A DNA stretch of 64,000 nt from Candidatus Pelagisphaera phototrophica (GTDB lineage Bacteria > Verrucomicrobiota > Verrucomicrobiia > Opitutales > Opitutaceae): contig NZ_CP076039.1 of NCBI RefSeq assembly GCF_014529625.1, positions 3,348,001 to 3,412,000 of the forward strand, in the 5' to 3' direction. Shown here piece by piece: positions 16,961 through 25,145 of this stretch. Position 1 is the first letter of the stretch. Each line of letters opens with the position of its first letter. The position numbers and the translations under genes are program-made. Under the pieces are notes generated by a model. It was not told where the DNA came from. It saw only the letters and a list, made by a program, of their open reading frames with translations, and made no database searches.

Positions 16961-17037
16961 TGGCACGCGGCGAGGGAGTCGAACCCCCAACCTCCTGATC
17001 CGTAGTCAGGTGCTCTATCCAATTGAGCTAGCCGCGC
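16961..17037 (-). tRNA. tRNA-Arg (anticodon ACG)
   Basis: A complete cloverleaf on the minus strand. The 7-bp acceptor stem has a G-U first pair, then D arm GCTC...GAGC, anticodon stem CCTGA/TCAGG around loop CTACGGA (anticodon ACG, A34 expected to become inosine), T arm GGGGG-TTCGACT-CCCTC, discriminator G and an encoded CCA at 16963-16961. It reads CGU/CGC/CGA codons. The anticodon arm is the attachment site of the adjacent element, and the 3' half was probably supplied by it. Confidence 0.95.
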
Positions 17038-17247
17038 AGACCATCAAGACTGCCATAGACAGTCGAAGGGCCAGGAGAAAAGAATCAATAGTTGCGCATT
17101 TCAAGGCATTTTTTCCTAAAAACGGAAATGCCTGAAAATCAGTGCCCATTAGTCCGAGCTCGTAGACAACGCTCCGGATAACGTATAAAAAAGCGTCCCA
17201 AAGGATGCCTTGCCCTGAGCCGCCGATGAAAATGGAAATTTTGAATA

Positions 17248-17616
17248 TCAGACTTTCGGAAGATTAGCTGGAATGTCGACCCCGTGAGTGTCCTTGCGTT
17301 TCACAAGCCTTAATCGAGAGCGGCGCCTTAACATGCGGTCCAGCTTGTCAACCAGAAGATCGATCGCCTTGTGGCAATCCGCGTCGTGCACCGAAACATT
17401 CATAGACGGGCCATTAATCTCAATATGCCCCTTGGCGGTAAACTCATGCTCTTTCCCGCCTTTAGTATGATCGCACTCCAACTCCACTTTGACTCTGATT
17501 ATTCTCTCCTCATGCCTAAAAAGTCGCTCCACTTTATCTTTGACGCCCTGCTTCAGAGATTCCGTCAAGTCCATGTGAATGCCAGTAATGATCAGATCGT
17601 GGTTGTTGGCTTGCAT
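17248..17616 (-). CDS. hpf: ribosome hibernation promoting factor (short HPF type)
   Basis: A 122-residue protein of the HPF/YfiA family that binds the 30S decoding channel and helps form inactive ribosome dimers in slow growth. The N-terminal LIITGIHMDLTESLKQGVKDKVERLFRHEERI and the strand motif AKGHIEINGPSMNVSVHDADCHKAIDLLVDKLDRMLRR are typical. An open frame extends 12 codons upstream to 17652, but an AAAGGAGT Shine-Dalgarno (about 17625-17632) placed 9 bases before the ATG at 17616 fixes the start. The length shows the short form, lacking the C-terminal dimerisation domain of long HPF. Confidence 0.92.
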   Translation of the reverse strand: MQANNHDLIITGIHMDLTESLKQGVKDKVERLFRHEERIIRVKVELECDHTKGGKEHEFTAKGHIEINGPSMNVSVHDADCHKAIDLLVDKLDRMLRRRSRLRLVKRKDTHGVDIPANLPKV

Positions 17617-17644
17617 ATGTATATTACTCCTTTGTGTTGGTGCT

Positions 17645-17788
17645 TTATTCAATGATCCCAGGCCCGATAACGTACCGAAAGACCTCTAGATTCAGCGTTC
17701 CCTCGTCTACTTCACGGTTCACTTCTGGGATTTCAAATTCAATCATTGGACGATCATCAGAGATAGGACGAACAGGCGGATTTTGCAA
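17645..17788 (-). CDS. possible small protein upstream of hpf
   Basis: A frame ending MIEFEIPEVNREVDEGTLNLEVFRYVIGPGIIE with coding-like composition lies directly before hpf, 28 bp from its start. The best start is a TTG at 17788 with a GGAG five bases upstream (47 residues). The open frame continues upstream to a possible ATT at 17854 (69 residues, including one Cys), without an ATG or GTG. I do not recognise it. It could be a co-transcribed small protein or the tail of a gene whose 5' part is lost. Confidence 0.35.
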   Translation of the reverse strand: MQNPPVRPISDDRPMIEFEIPEVNREVDEGTLNLEVFRYVIGPGIIE

Positions 17789-17892
17789 TCTTTCTCCGAC
17801 CGGTACCCATTCTTTTTTATCGACGAAAACAGGACATTTCTTGAGATATCCAATCCTTTCAATTCAGACAAACTCCAGCCTCGAAATACCAT

Positions 17893-18681
17893 ATGCCAAT
17901 TACTGAATGGGGCTGGGAAGTCACGGAAGCCGAACTCCGCTCTTGGATCATTCAGGATGACAACGACATCATATTGATCAACAAACCGGCATTGGTCGTC
18001 TGCCATCCCTCCAAGCGAGGACCTTGGTCTTCGTTGGTCGGAGCGTGCAGAGAGTGCCTAGGCTACGATAGAACCCATCTGATCGCTCGGCTAGATAGGG
18101 AAACGAGCGGAATCATCCTGCTAGCAAAGCATCGACTCGCTGCCCGGCACTTTCAAATGGCACTAGAAAGACGGGCAGTGGCAAAGAGCTATCTCGCAAT
18201 TCTAGAAGGTTCCCTCACAGAAGCAAGAGAGGTTGACGCAGCAATTGGGAAGGATCCGGACAGTATCATCCATTGCAAGTCAGCGGTCCGAACGAACGGA
18301 AAAAAGCAGGCTGCCCAAACTCGATTCAAACCCATTCATTCCGCATCAGACTACACCCTCGCCCAAGTTGAGCCCCTTACCGGTCGAAAACACCAAATTC
18401 GTGTTCACTCTCAACATATTGGTCATTCGATAGTGGGAGATAAACTCTATGGACCCGACGAAACCTTTTTCCTCGATTTCATAGAATCAGGATGGACCGA
18501 AAAACTCGCTGGCACACTGCTCATGAACCGCCAGGCCCTCCACGCTTTCAAGATGACGTTCGACTTGGAATCCGGACCGAGATCTTTTTCCGCCCCTCCT
18601 ACCGAAGACTTTGTACAGTTTTGCGAGAACCACTTGAATCTCCCTAAATCGGATCTCCTTAAATTGATTTCCTCATCATAA
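17893..18681 (+). CDS. RluA-family pseudouridine synthase
   Basis: A 262-residue RNA pseudouridine synthase with the catalytic motif LIARLDRETSGIILLAKH (Asp in RLDRETSG), the FQMALERRAVAKSYLAILEG segment and GRKHQIRVHSQHIGHSIVGDKLYG. There is no S4 domain at the N-terminus, as in RluA or TruC-type enzymes. It modifies uridines in rRNA or tRNA; the exact site cannot be inferred. It is divergent from hpf and followed by a 12-bp palindrome. Confidence 0.92.
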   Translation: MPITEWGWEVTEAELRSWIIQDDNDIILINKPALVVCHPSKRGPWSSLVGACRECLGYDRTHLIARLDRETSGIILLAKHRLAARHFQMALERRAVAKSYLAILEGSLTEAREVDAAIGKDPDSIIHCKSAVRTNGKKQAAQTRFKPIHSASDYTLAQVEPLTGRKHQIRVHSQHIGHSIVGDKLYGPDETFFLDFIESGWTEKLAGTLLMNRQALHAFKMTFDLESGPRSFSAPPTEDFVQFCENHLNLPKSDLLKLISSS

Positions 18682-18722
18682 TCCGCCAGCAGTCTAGTCC
18701 TTTCCCTTGTGCGTAAATAAAA

Positions 18723-18734
18723 CGCTAATTAGCG
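18723..18734. repeat. 12-bp perfect palindrome
   Basis: CGCTAATTAGCG between the pseudouridine synthase and a 38-codon membrane-protein frame. There is no loop and no T tract, so it is more like a protein-binding site than a terminator. Confidence 0.3.
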
Positions 18735-18770
18735 CTTTCTTTACGGAATCGGTTGAGGTATGACTAATCC

Positions 18771-18887
18771 ATGAGATTCAGCGCTACTGCAATCGTTTCA
18801 ATGATGGTCTTTTCAATTTTCATTTGGACCTACGTCATCAATACAGCTTGGAAAGTTGCTCGTGAGATAATGGCATTTATCTTCTAA
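18771..18887 (+). CDS. 38-residue single-span membrane protein
   Basis: A small open frame MRFSATAIVSMMVFSIFIWT... ending VAREIMAFIF. One hydrophobic helix covers about residues 5-25, followed by a short amphipathic tail. GAGG lies 12 bases upstream, a slightly long spacing. No family recognised; it could be a small regulatory membrane protein. It stands alone between the pseudouridine synthase and the MFS gene. Confidence 0.45.
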   Translation: MRFSATAIVSMMVFSIFIWTYVINTAWKVAREIMAFIF

Positions 18888-19053
18888 AAATTTTTTCTTC
18901 CAGTAGGTTAAATTCATCCTGAGGAGATGGGGCGATCCACCACGATCGATTGATAGCCACCAAAACTCCTCCCAACAGGGCTCAGTCGAATATGTCACAG
19001 AAGGCGAGTTTTCCTTTTGCTAGGCCTACTCAAGTCGGATTGTCTCCCGATTT

Positions 19054-20445
19054 GTGAGCAAAAAGCCAGATACCAGCGTACTGAAACTCCCCAATATTCG
19101 TCGTTTCATTGCCTTCCGTATTTTCTTCAATGCTCGATTTTACTATCCGATATTCACCATTCTCTTCCTGGATTTCGGCCTCACACTAGAGCAATTCGCT
19201 ATTCTTAACGCGGCATGGGCCGCTACCATCGTCCTACTTGAGGTTCCCTCCGGAGCTTTGGCGGACACAGTTGGGCGACGCAACCTCGTTATCGCCTCAG
19301 CAGGCATAATGATTGTTGAGATGGCCCTACTCTGTCTGGCGCCAATCGGTCAAATGCCGATAGTGTTCTACCTTTTTCTAATCAATCGCATACTGAGTGG
19401 TGCCGCCGAAGCGTCCGCTAGCGGAGCCGACGAAGCCCTTGCCTACGACACGTTGAAAGACCTGGGGCTTGAGAGGAGTTGGGGGAAAGTATTGGAGACG
19501 CAAATGCGTTTCCAATCGATCGCCTTCATTGTGGCCATGTCCGTTGGAGCGTTGCTTTACGATGCCGAACGCCTCAACCAAATTTTTACCGCTCTGTCTT
19601 TTGATATAGAGGTTTCTAAAGCATTCGCCATACGGATTCCTCTCATACTGACCCTGTTGCTCGGAATAGGTGCCCTTATCACAGCATTAGGTCTAAAGGA
19701 GCCGAATTCTGAGAAGGTCGCTCGCCGTGAAGCCCGCCAGGAGGACTGGTTCGCTACGATTAAGGAGGCGTTCGCAAAGACACTAGATACGGGTAAATGG
19801 ATTCTAAATACCCCAGTCGCCATGATGATCATTCTGGGCGGATTCTTAATCGATCACATTGCTCGAATGATTCTCACCCTAAACAGCGAGTACTACCGGC
19901 GAATCGAATTGCCGGAAGCGAGTTTCGGGATTATCGGCGCCGGATTTGGATTAATGGGACTGTTCACACCCAGGCTGGGTAGGTGGCTCTCTGAAAACAG
20001 GAGCAAAACGTTCAATTTCTCGCTTATAGGAATCGTTACGTTTTTTGGTCTTCTTGGTATGACGCATTTCGTTCCCTATTGGGGAGTCGCCCCAATGATT
20101 TTAATTTACGGACCTATTGGATTAACCGGCTTTCTCATTAGCGCCTATATGAATGCGGAAACGCCATCGAGCGCCAGAGCGACGGCACTGAGTTTCAAAG
20201 GTCTTTCCTACAACTTAGCTTATGGTGGGATCGGTCTCATTTATTCGCTCCTGGTGTATAATTTACGCAGAACGGAATCGATGCAGGCTGTTCCTCCAGA
20301 GCACGTAGAAGCGGAACTCTTCAAATCCGCCCTGAGTTACTTCCCAAGCTACTTCGTAGTCGCATTCGTGCTCGTACTGCTATTCGGCCTAATCAACCGG
20401 CACTCGATCGACACTTCACCTTTGAAAAAGGACGACTCAACTTAA
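19054..20445 (+). CDS. MFS transporter
   Basis: A 463-residue major facilitator with about 12 hydrophobic segments. Motif A between helices 2 and 3 reads SGALADTVGRRNLV (G-x-L-a-D-x-x-G-R-R), and a long cytoplasmic loop between the two halves (about residues 215-240) is charged (KEPNSEKVARREARQED). The start is a GTG at 19054 without a clear Shine-Dalgarno sequence. The substrate is unknown. It is convergent with glnB, sharing the region with that gene's terminator. Confidence 0.85.
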   Translation: MSKKPDTSVLKLPNIRRFIAFRIFFNARFYYPIFTILFLDFGLTLEQFAILNAAWAATIVLLEVPSGALADTVGRRNLVIASAGIMIVEMALLCLAPIGQMPIVFYLFLINRILSGAAEASASGADEALAYDTLKDLGLERSWGKVLETQMRFQSIAFIVAMSVGALLYDAERLNQIFTALSFDIEVSKAFAIRIPLILTLLLGIGALITALGLKEPNSEKVARREARQEDWFATIKEAFAKTLDTGKWILNTPVAMMIILGGFLIDHIARMILTLNSEYYRRIELPEASFGIIGAGFGLMGLFTPRLGRWLSENRSKTFNFSLIGIVTFFGLLGMTHFVPYWGVAPMILIYGPIGLTGFLISAYMNAETPSSARATALSFKGLSYNLAYGGIGLIYSLLVYNLRRTESMQAVPPEHVEAELFKSALSYFPSYFVVAFVLVLLFGLINRHSIDTSPLKKDDST

Positions 20446-20482
20446 CCCAAAACCATAGGGATCGCTGGATTCGCTCTTCAAC

Positions 20483-20513
20483 AAAAAAGCCGGCCCTCAA
20501 AAGAGAGCCGGCT
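20483..20513 (-). terminator. factor-independent terminator after glnB
   Basis: Inverted repeat AGCCGGC/GCCGGCT (20488-20494, 20507-20513), extended by CTC/GAG around an AAAA loop. On the minus strand it is followed by a six-T tract. Confidence 0.85.
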
Positions 20514-20543
20514 CGAAAATGATGAAAGACTGAACAGGGCCTA

Positions 20544-20924
<381 letters not shown>

Positions 20925-20976
20925 TTACCTAAATGCAAGTTAATGTGTCACTTGGCTTAGACAAGCGTTTTATCTA

Positions 20977-22359
20977 CTAAGAATTGGTGTTATAGGCCTC
21001 CTGCCCATGCTCAGAGATGTCAAGTCCCTCGGTTTCCTCTTCTTCTGATACTCTCACGCCCATGATGGCCTTGATGATTCCAAATATGGCAAAAGAGAAA
21101 ACAAAGGCGAATATGTAGACTCCTATCACACCAATGATTTGAGACATCAAATTTGCTCCTCCGAAGATCGCTACAGCAACCGTACCCCAAATGCCACAAA
21201 CACCGTGAACAGAAATCGCTCCAACAGGATCGTCGATCTTGATTTTGTCGAAGAAAATAATCGCAAATACCACGATTACACCACCAACAGCACCCATGAT
21301 GATTGACGAAACGACGGATACCGAATCCGCACCTGCAGTGATACTAACCAATCCCGCCAGAAGACCATTCAAAGCCATTGATAGGTCTGGCTTCTTGAGT
21401 ACAGCCCAGGATGTCATGATAGCAGCGATACCTCCAGCAGCGGCTGCTAGTGCGGTCGTCGTAAAGACCAGCCCCAATGGACCTGGGTTTGCAGACAGGA
21501 CCGAGCCACCGTTGAATCCAAACCATCCGAAAAAGAGTAGGAATACGCCCACAGCTGCCAGAGGCATGCTGTGACCCAAAATCGGCTTGACCGTGCCATC
21601 ATCACTGTACTTCCCCTTGCGAGGGCCAAGAATCATAACAGCTGCGAGAGCGGCTGCCCCACCAAATCCATGTACCACTGTCGAACCTGCGAAATCATAG
21701 AATCCGGCTTCGCCTCCACCTAATTGCGAGAGCCAGCCTCCACCCCAGTGCCATGAACCTGCAATCGTATACCCGAAAGCTACCAGAATCGTAGAGTATA
21801 TCATAAATGCCGAGAGCTTCACCCGTTCTGCAACCGCACCCGAGACAATAGTTGCCGCAGTGGCCGCAAACATCGCCTGAAAAATGAAGTCACCATAACC
21901 GGTCATAGCGAGGCCCAAACCTCCGTATCCCCAGGTGCCTCCACCGTCGGCGTTAAGATCTCCGATCATGGATCCTATGCTGATCCAACCGTTGAAGTCT
22001 CCGGGGTAATGGGTGTTAAATCCCACTACTGCGTACGTGATCAACCCGATCGAAATTATCCATACATTCTTAAAGAGTATATTTACAGTGTTTTTCGATT
22101 GGGTCAGTCCCGCTTCCAGCGTGGCAAATCCAAGGTGCATGAGGAAGACCAGCGCCGCAGCGATTACCGTCCAAAGCATCGAAACAGTGAAGAAGTCGAA
22201 TGCAGGTGCATACTCGGCTCCAACTGACTCGACAAGCTCTAGATAATCGTCGACAGGACCCGCTTCTTCTTGTGCCAAGGCTGGCGTTAAACCCGCCATC
22301 ATTGCTGTTATCAGAGCAAACAGCAAAGGTCCGGGGAGTTTTATGAGAAGTTTTGTCAT
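20977..22359 (-). CDS. amt: ammonium transporter
   Basis: A 460-residue Amt/Mep/Rh channel with a cleavable N-terminal signal sequence (about residues 1-29, ending ALA-QEE) and about 11 membrane helices. The first twin-His is in GSTVVHGFGGAAAL and the second in SVHGVCGIWGTVAVAIFG. The FQAMFAATAATIVSGAVAER segment is family-typical. The cytoplasmic C-terminus (GVRVSEEEETEGLDISEHG) is the PII/Amt-gating region. It is first in an amt-glnB operon, whose expression is expected to respond to nitrogen limitation. I see no sigma54 site upstream. Confidence 0.96.
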   Translation of the reverse strand: MTKLLIKLPGPLLFALITAMMAGLTPALAQEEAGPVDDYLELVESVGAEYAPAFDFFTVSMLWTVIAAALVFLMHLGFATLEAGLTQSKNTVNILFKNVWIISIGLITYAVVGFNTHYPGDFNGWISIGSMIGDLNADGGGTWGYGGLGLAMTGYGDFIFQAMFAATAATIVSGAVAERVKLSAFMIYSTILVAFGYTIAGSWHWGGGWLSQLGGGEAGFYDFAGSTVVHGFGGAAALAAVMILGPRKGKYSDDGTVKPILGHSMPLAAVGVFLLFFGWFGFNGGSVLSANPGPLGLVFTTTALAAAAGGIAAIMTSWAVLKKPDLSMALNGLLAGLVSITAGADSVSVVSSIIMGAVGGVIVVFAIIFFDKIKIDDPVGAISVHGVCGIWGTVAVAIFGGANLMSQIIGVIGVYIFAFVFSFAIFGIIKAIMGVRVSEEEETEGLDISEHGQEAYNTNS

Positions 22360-22566
22360 AACGTTCGTGATTTTTATTTTATCAATGGTGTTGGCTATTC
22401 TTGCACAACGTTTAATGCCTCCCCTTTAGCAACTCGCATGCCATCTATCTCAGCTTCCCCAGATTTCCAACTGAGACACACAAAACTGCTAAAAAGTAAT
22501 ATTAATTGTGTCGTGCGATCTATCCTGCTTGATCGATTGTGACATTTTTTTAACCACCAACTGTAA
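22360..22566. other. intergenic region between amt and aspS
   Basis: An AT-rich stretch with no supported gene. It should hold the amt promoter; I searched for a TTGGCAC-N5-TTGC sigma54 site on the minus strand and found none. Confidence 0.4.
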
Positions 22567-22588
22567 AACCGCTCAAATTCGAGCGGTT
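22567..22588 (-). terminator. factor-independent terminator after aspS
   Basis: AACCGCTC (22567-22574) and GAGCGGTT (22581-22588) with a 6-base loop, followed on the minus strand by TTTT, 63 bp past the aspS stop. Confidence 0.8.
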
Positions 22589-22650
22589 CATTCAGGATTT
22601 CCATTATCTTTGGCCATGACTTCAATGCCACCGTTCTTTCAACGGGGCCG

Positions 22651-24450
22651 TCACTGCTCTTTCCCTAAAAGCGTCGTTTCGACATGCAAATCCTTGAGTT
22701 GCTTTTCCGACACAGGACTTGGGCTTTCCGTCATAAGACATTGGCCCTTCTGCGTTTTCGGAAATGCAATCACTTCTCGGATGCTTGACATTCCGCAAAG
22801 GATCATCACTAGCCTGTCCAGTCCAAAAGCGATACCTCCGTGCGGCGGAGCTCCATACTTAAATGCTTCAAGCATGTAGCCAAATCGACTCTCCACCACA
22901 TCAGCAGGAAGCTTCAGCACGTCTTCAAAGATCTTCTTTTGCAGATCCGCCTGGTGGATACGAATACTTCCACCTCCCAACTCGACTCCATTCAATACTA
23001 GGTCGTAATGCTGCCCTCTGACCCTCTTCGGATCGGAATCCAGCAAATGGCTATCCTCCGGCACCGGCGAGGTAAACGGATGATGAGAAGCTACGTAACG
23101 GCCATGTTCTTCATCGTAGGTCATCAATGGGAACTCCACAACCCAAAGGAAATCAAATTGGTCCGATGGAATTTCGAGCTTCCCTCGCTTCTTGAGCAGT
23201 TCGCCACATTCTAGACGGATGCGTCCTAAGATCGCGCAAGCCTGTTCCCATTCAGAGGCGGCAAAAAAGACGATATCACCTTCTTCGAGGTCCAGCTTTT
23301 CCTGCAAGGTTGCTTTCTCCTCATCCGAAAAGAATTTGACGATGGGCGACTTCCATTCGCCGTCTTCGATCTTGATGAAGGCAAGCCCCTTCGCTCCAAG
23401 CGATTTGGCGACTTCTTCTAGATTTTTGAGCTCACCCTGCGTCACGTTGGCCAACGTTGGAGCCTTGAACGCCTTTACTACTCCACCATTCTTGACCGCG
23501 GCCGAAAAGACCTTAAACGAGGAACTCGCAAACGTCTCTGAGAAATCCGAGAGTTCGAGACAGAATCGCGTATCCGGCTTGTCGACCCCATAACGGTCCA
23601 TCGCTTCCTGGAAAGGCATGCGTGGAAATGGGGTCGGGATCTCGACGCCCAGTGTGTCCTTCCAAACGCGCTTCATCAGTCCTTCCATAATGGAGTACAT
23701 CTCTTCGCGGTCGACAAACGAAAGCTCGATATCCAATTGGGTAAACTCCATTTGCCGGTCTGCCCGCAGATCTTCGTCGCGATAGCAACGGGCGATCTGG
23801 AAATAGCGTTCTACACCGCTTACCATAAGCATCTGCTTGAACTGCTGTGGCGACTGCGGCAACGCATAGAAGTGTCCCGGCTGAATGCGACTGGGCACAA
23901 GGTATTCGCGAGCCCCTTCCGGGGTACTTTTGAAAAGCGTCGGGGTTTCGATATCGTAGAACCCTCTCTCGTCCATGTAGTTGCGGATCGACTTGGTGGT
24001 CTCGTTACGCAATTTGAGCATTCGGCGCATCTTGCCACGACGAAGATCCAAATAACGGTACGTCAGACGGAGATCCTCATTTACCCGGTCTCCTTTTTCG
24101 TCATCGATCGGAAACGGGGGCGTTTCAGAAATATTGTGCACGACGACCTCGCTAATCTCCACCTCGATTTCCCCCGTTGGAAGAGTAGCGTTTACATTAT
24201 CTCCATCACGAGCCTCTACAACTCCCTTGATCCCAATCACGGATTCGTCCCTCAGGCGATGCACCGTCGCATTGAAATCGCTATCATCGCTATTCGGATT
24301 AGCCTTAACTTGAGTAAGGCCCTCGCGGTCCCTCAGGTCAATAAAGAGGATACCGCCATGATCACGAATGGAGTCGATCCATCCGATCAATGATACTAGT
24401 TTCCCAACATCGCTTCCGCGTAGTTGGCCACAATGATGCGTTCGTTTCAT
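22651..24450 (-). CDS. aspS: aspartate-tRNA ligase
   Basis: A 599-residue class II synthetase of the bacterial type. The N-terminal OB anticodon domain (VSLIGWIDSIRDHGGILFIDLRD) is followed by motif 2 (FQIARCYRDEDLRADRQMEFTQLD), a GAD-type insertion domain (about 290-420) and motif 3 (GIAFGLDRLVMIL). Presence of the GAD insert marks the bacterial form; discriminating or non-discriminating (Asx) specificity cannot be decided. Whether GatCAB exists is outside the window. It is divergent from the ileS side, with its own terminator. Confidence 0.97.
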   Translation of the reverse strand: MKRTHHCGQLRGSDVGKLVSLIGWIDSIRDHGGILFIDLRDREGLTQVKANPNSDDSDFNATVHRLRDESVIGIKGVVEARDGDNVNATLPTGEIEVEISEVVVHNISETPPFPIDDEKGDRVNEDLRLTYRYLDLRRGKMRRMLKLRNETTKSIRNYMDERGFYDIETPTLFKSTPEGAREYLVPSRIQPGHFYALPQSPQQFKQMLMVSGVERYFQIARCYRDEDLRADRQMEFTQLDIELSFVDREEMYSIMEGLMKRVWKDTLGVEIPTPFPRMPFQEAMDRYGVDKPDTRFCLELSDFSETFASSSFKVFSAAVKNGGVVKAFKAPTLANVTQGELKNLEEVAKSLGAKGLAFIKIEDGEWKSPIVKFFSDEEKATLQEKLDLEEGDIVFFAASEWEQACAILGRIRLECGELLKKRGKLEIPSDQFDFLWVVEFPLMTYDEEHGRYVASHHPFTSPVPEDSHLLDSDPKRVRGQHYDLVLNGVELGGGSIRIHQADLQKKIFEDVLKLPADVVESRFGYMLEAFKYGAPPHGGIAFGLDRLVMILCGMSSIREVIAFPKTQKGQCLMTESPSPVSEKQLKDLHVETTLLGKEQ

Positions 24451-24644
24451 TTGTTTTTCGCTTCGATCGAGTTCGCCTTTGAGGCGAGGTCAAAAGGGAA
24501 TGCGAACATTGGTAGGAAGATCCAAGAGAATGCAACTTCAATTCGGCGACTAAGCATGTCGTCCAATCACAGATCGATAATATTAAGATAAATTGCCCAA
24601 ATTTGCTCATTTATGGAACGTTTTTGCCCATAAAAGCGTCGAGA

Positions 24645-25142
24645 ATGCCGATATTTCAAAATACCCGTGTCCGTCTGGTTCGATGGATGCTCAAAACGGT
24701 TATGGTCATGTTAATCAAAGACGAACTGGTCAATCCACCCACTTGGTTCTCTTCTTTCCGCGACCTCACTCTAGTCTGCACCATGAGGCTCCACGCTGAC
24801 ATCGTAATCGAGACTAAAGATACAGATCTCTGCTGCAGAAAACCTCGTGGGGGGAATGGATTTCATCGCCGATTTTGTGATACCCAGGCTGGAGGAGGGT
24901 ATTCGTATCGATACCGAGCCAAACTTCGACCCATCCATTGTCCTCGACCGAATCCTTCCCGAAAATACCCATTTGCTCTACAATCGGATACAATTCGCCA
25001 CTACGCTATGGGTGATTACCAAGCAGACTTATCGGTTTCCCGCGATCATTGGGAACCTCGCTGGCAAACCCTTTTCGCAAGCACTTTCTCCGACCTTGAC
25101 ACTCAGAGACCGATCGACAATATCCGCGCATTCTTCACCTAG
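24645..25142 (+). CDS. hypothetical protein upstream of ileS
   Basis: A 165-codon frame in the aspS-ileS gap, ending three bases before the ileS ATG. I recognise no domain. The N-terminal part is hydrophobic and basic (RLVRWMLKTVMVMLIK). The middle is Arg/Pro/Gly-rich and of low coding quality, while the last 45 residues (MGDYQADLSVSRDHWEP then WQTLFASTFSDLDTQ) look natural. A second forward frame (24847-25359) overlaps it with plausible sequence at its start (IADFVIPRLEEGIRIDTEPNF). This suggests a real gene with a frameshift around 24850-24990, or a decaying one. Confidence 0.35.
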   Translation: MPIFQNTRVRLVRWMLKTVMVMLIKDELVNPPTWFSSFRDLTLVCTMRLHADIVIETKDTDLCCRKPRGGNGFHRRFCDTQAGGGYSYRYRAKLRPIHCPRPNPSRKYPFALQSDTIRHYAMGDYQADLSVSRDHWEPRWQTLFASTFSDLDTQRPIDNIRAFFT

Positions 25143-25145
25143 GGC

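Larger units (their letters stand above)
12784..17011. mobile_element. tRNA-Arg-integrated genetic element, about 4.2 kb, decayed
   Basis: Bounded by the 27-bp direct repeat (12757-12783 and 16985-17011). The integrase lies at the right end, its start 59 bp from the tRNA gene's 3' end and reading inward. Cargo, right to left: integrase, a DUF6090-like membrane protein, an integrase 3' remnant fused to a broken gene of about 320 codons, and an ABM-domain protein on the other strand. Several stretches are visibly AT-rich compared with flanking core genes. No replication, conjugation or phage structural gene is present, so it would be a mini-integrative element or the remnant of a larger one. 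Confidence 0.8.

Noticed and set aside
22361-22450. Sigma54 promoter TTGGC...TTGCA near amt
   Set aside because: On the wrong strand for amt, and the spacing between GG and GC is 8 instead of 10.
23737-24393. 218-codon forward frame
   Set aside because: Lies wholly antisense to aspS, whose motifs are complete.
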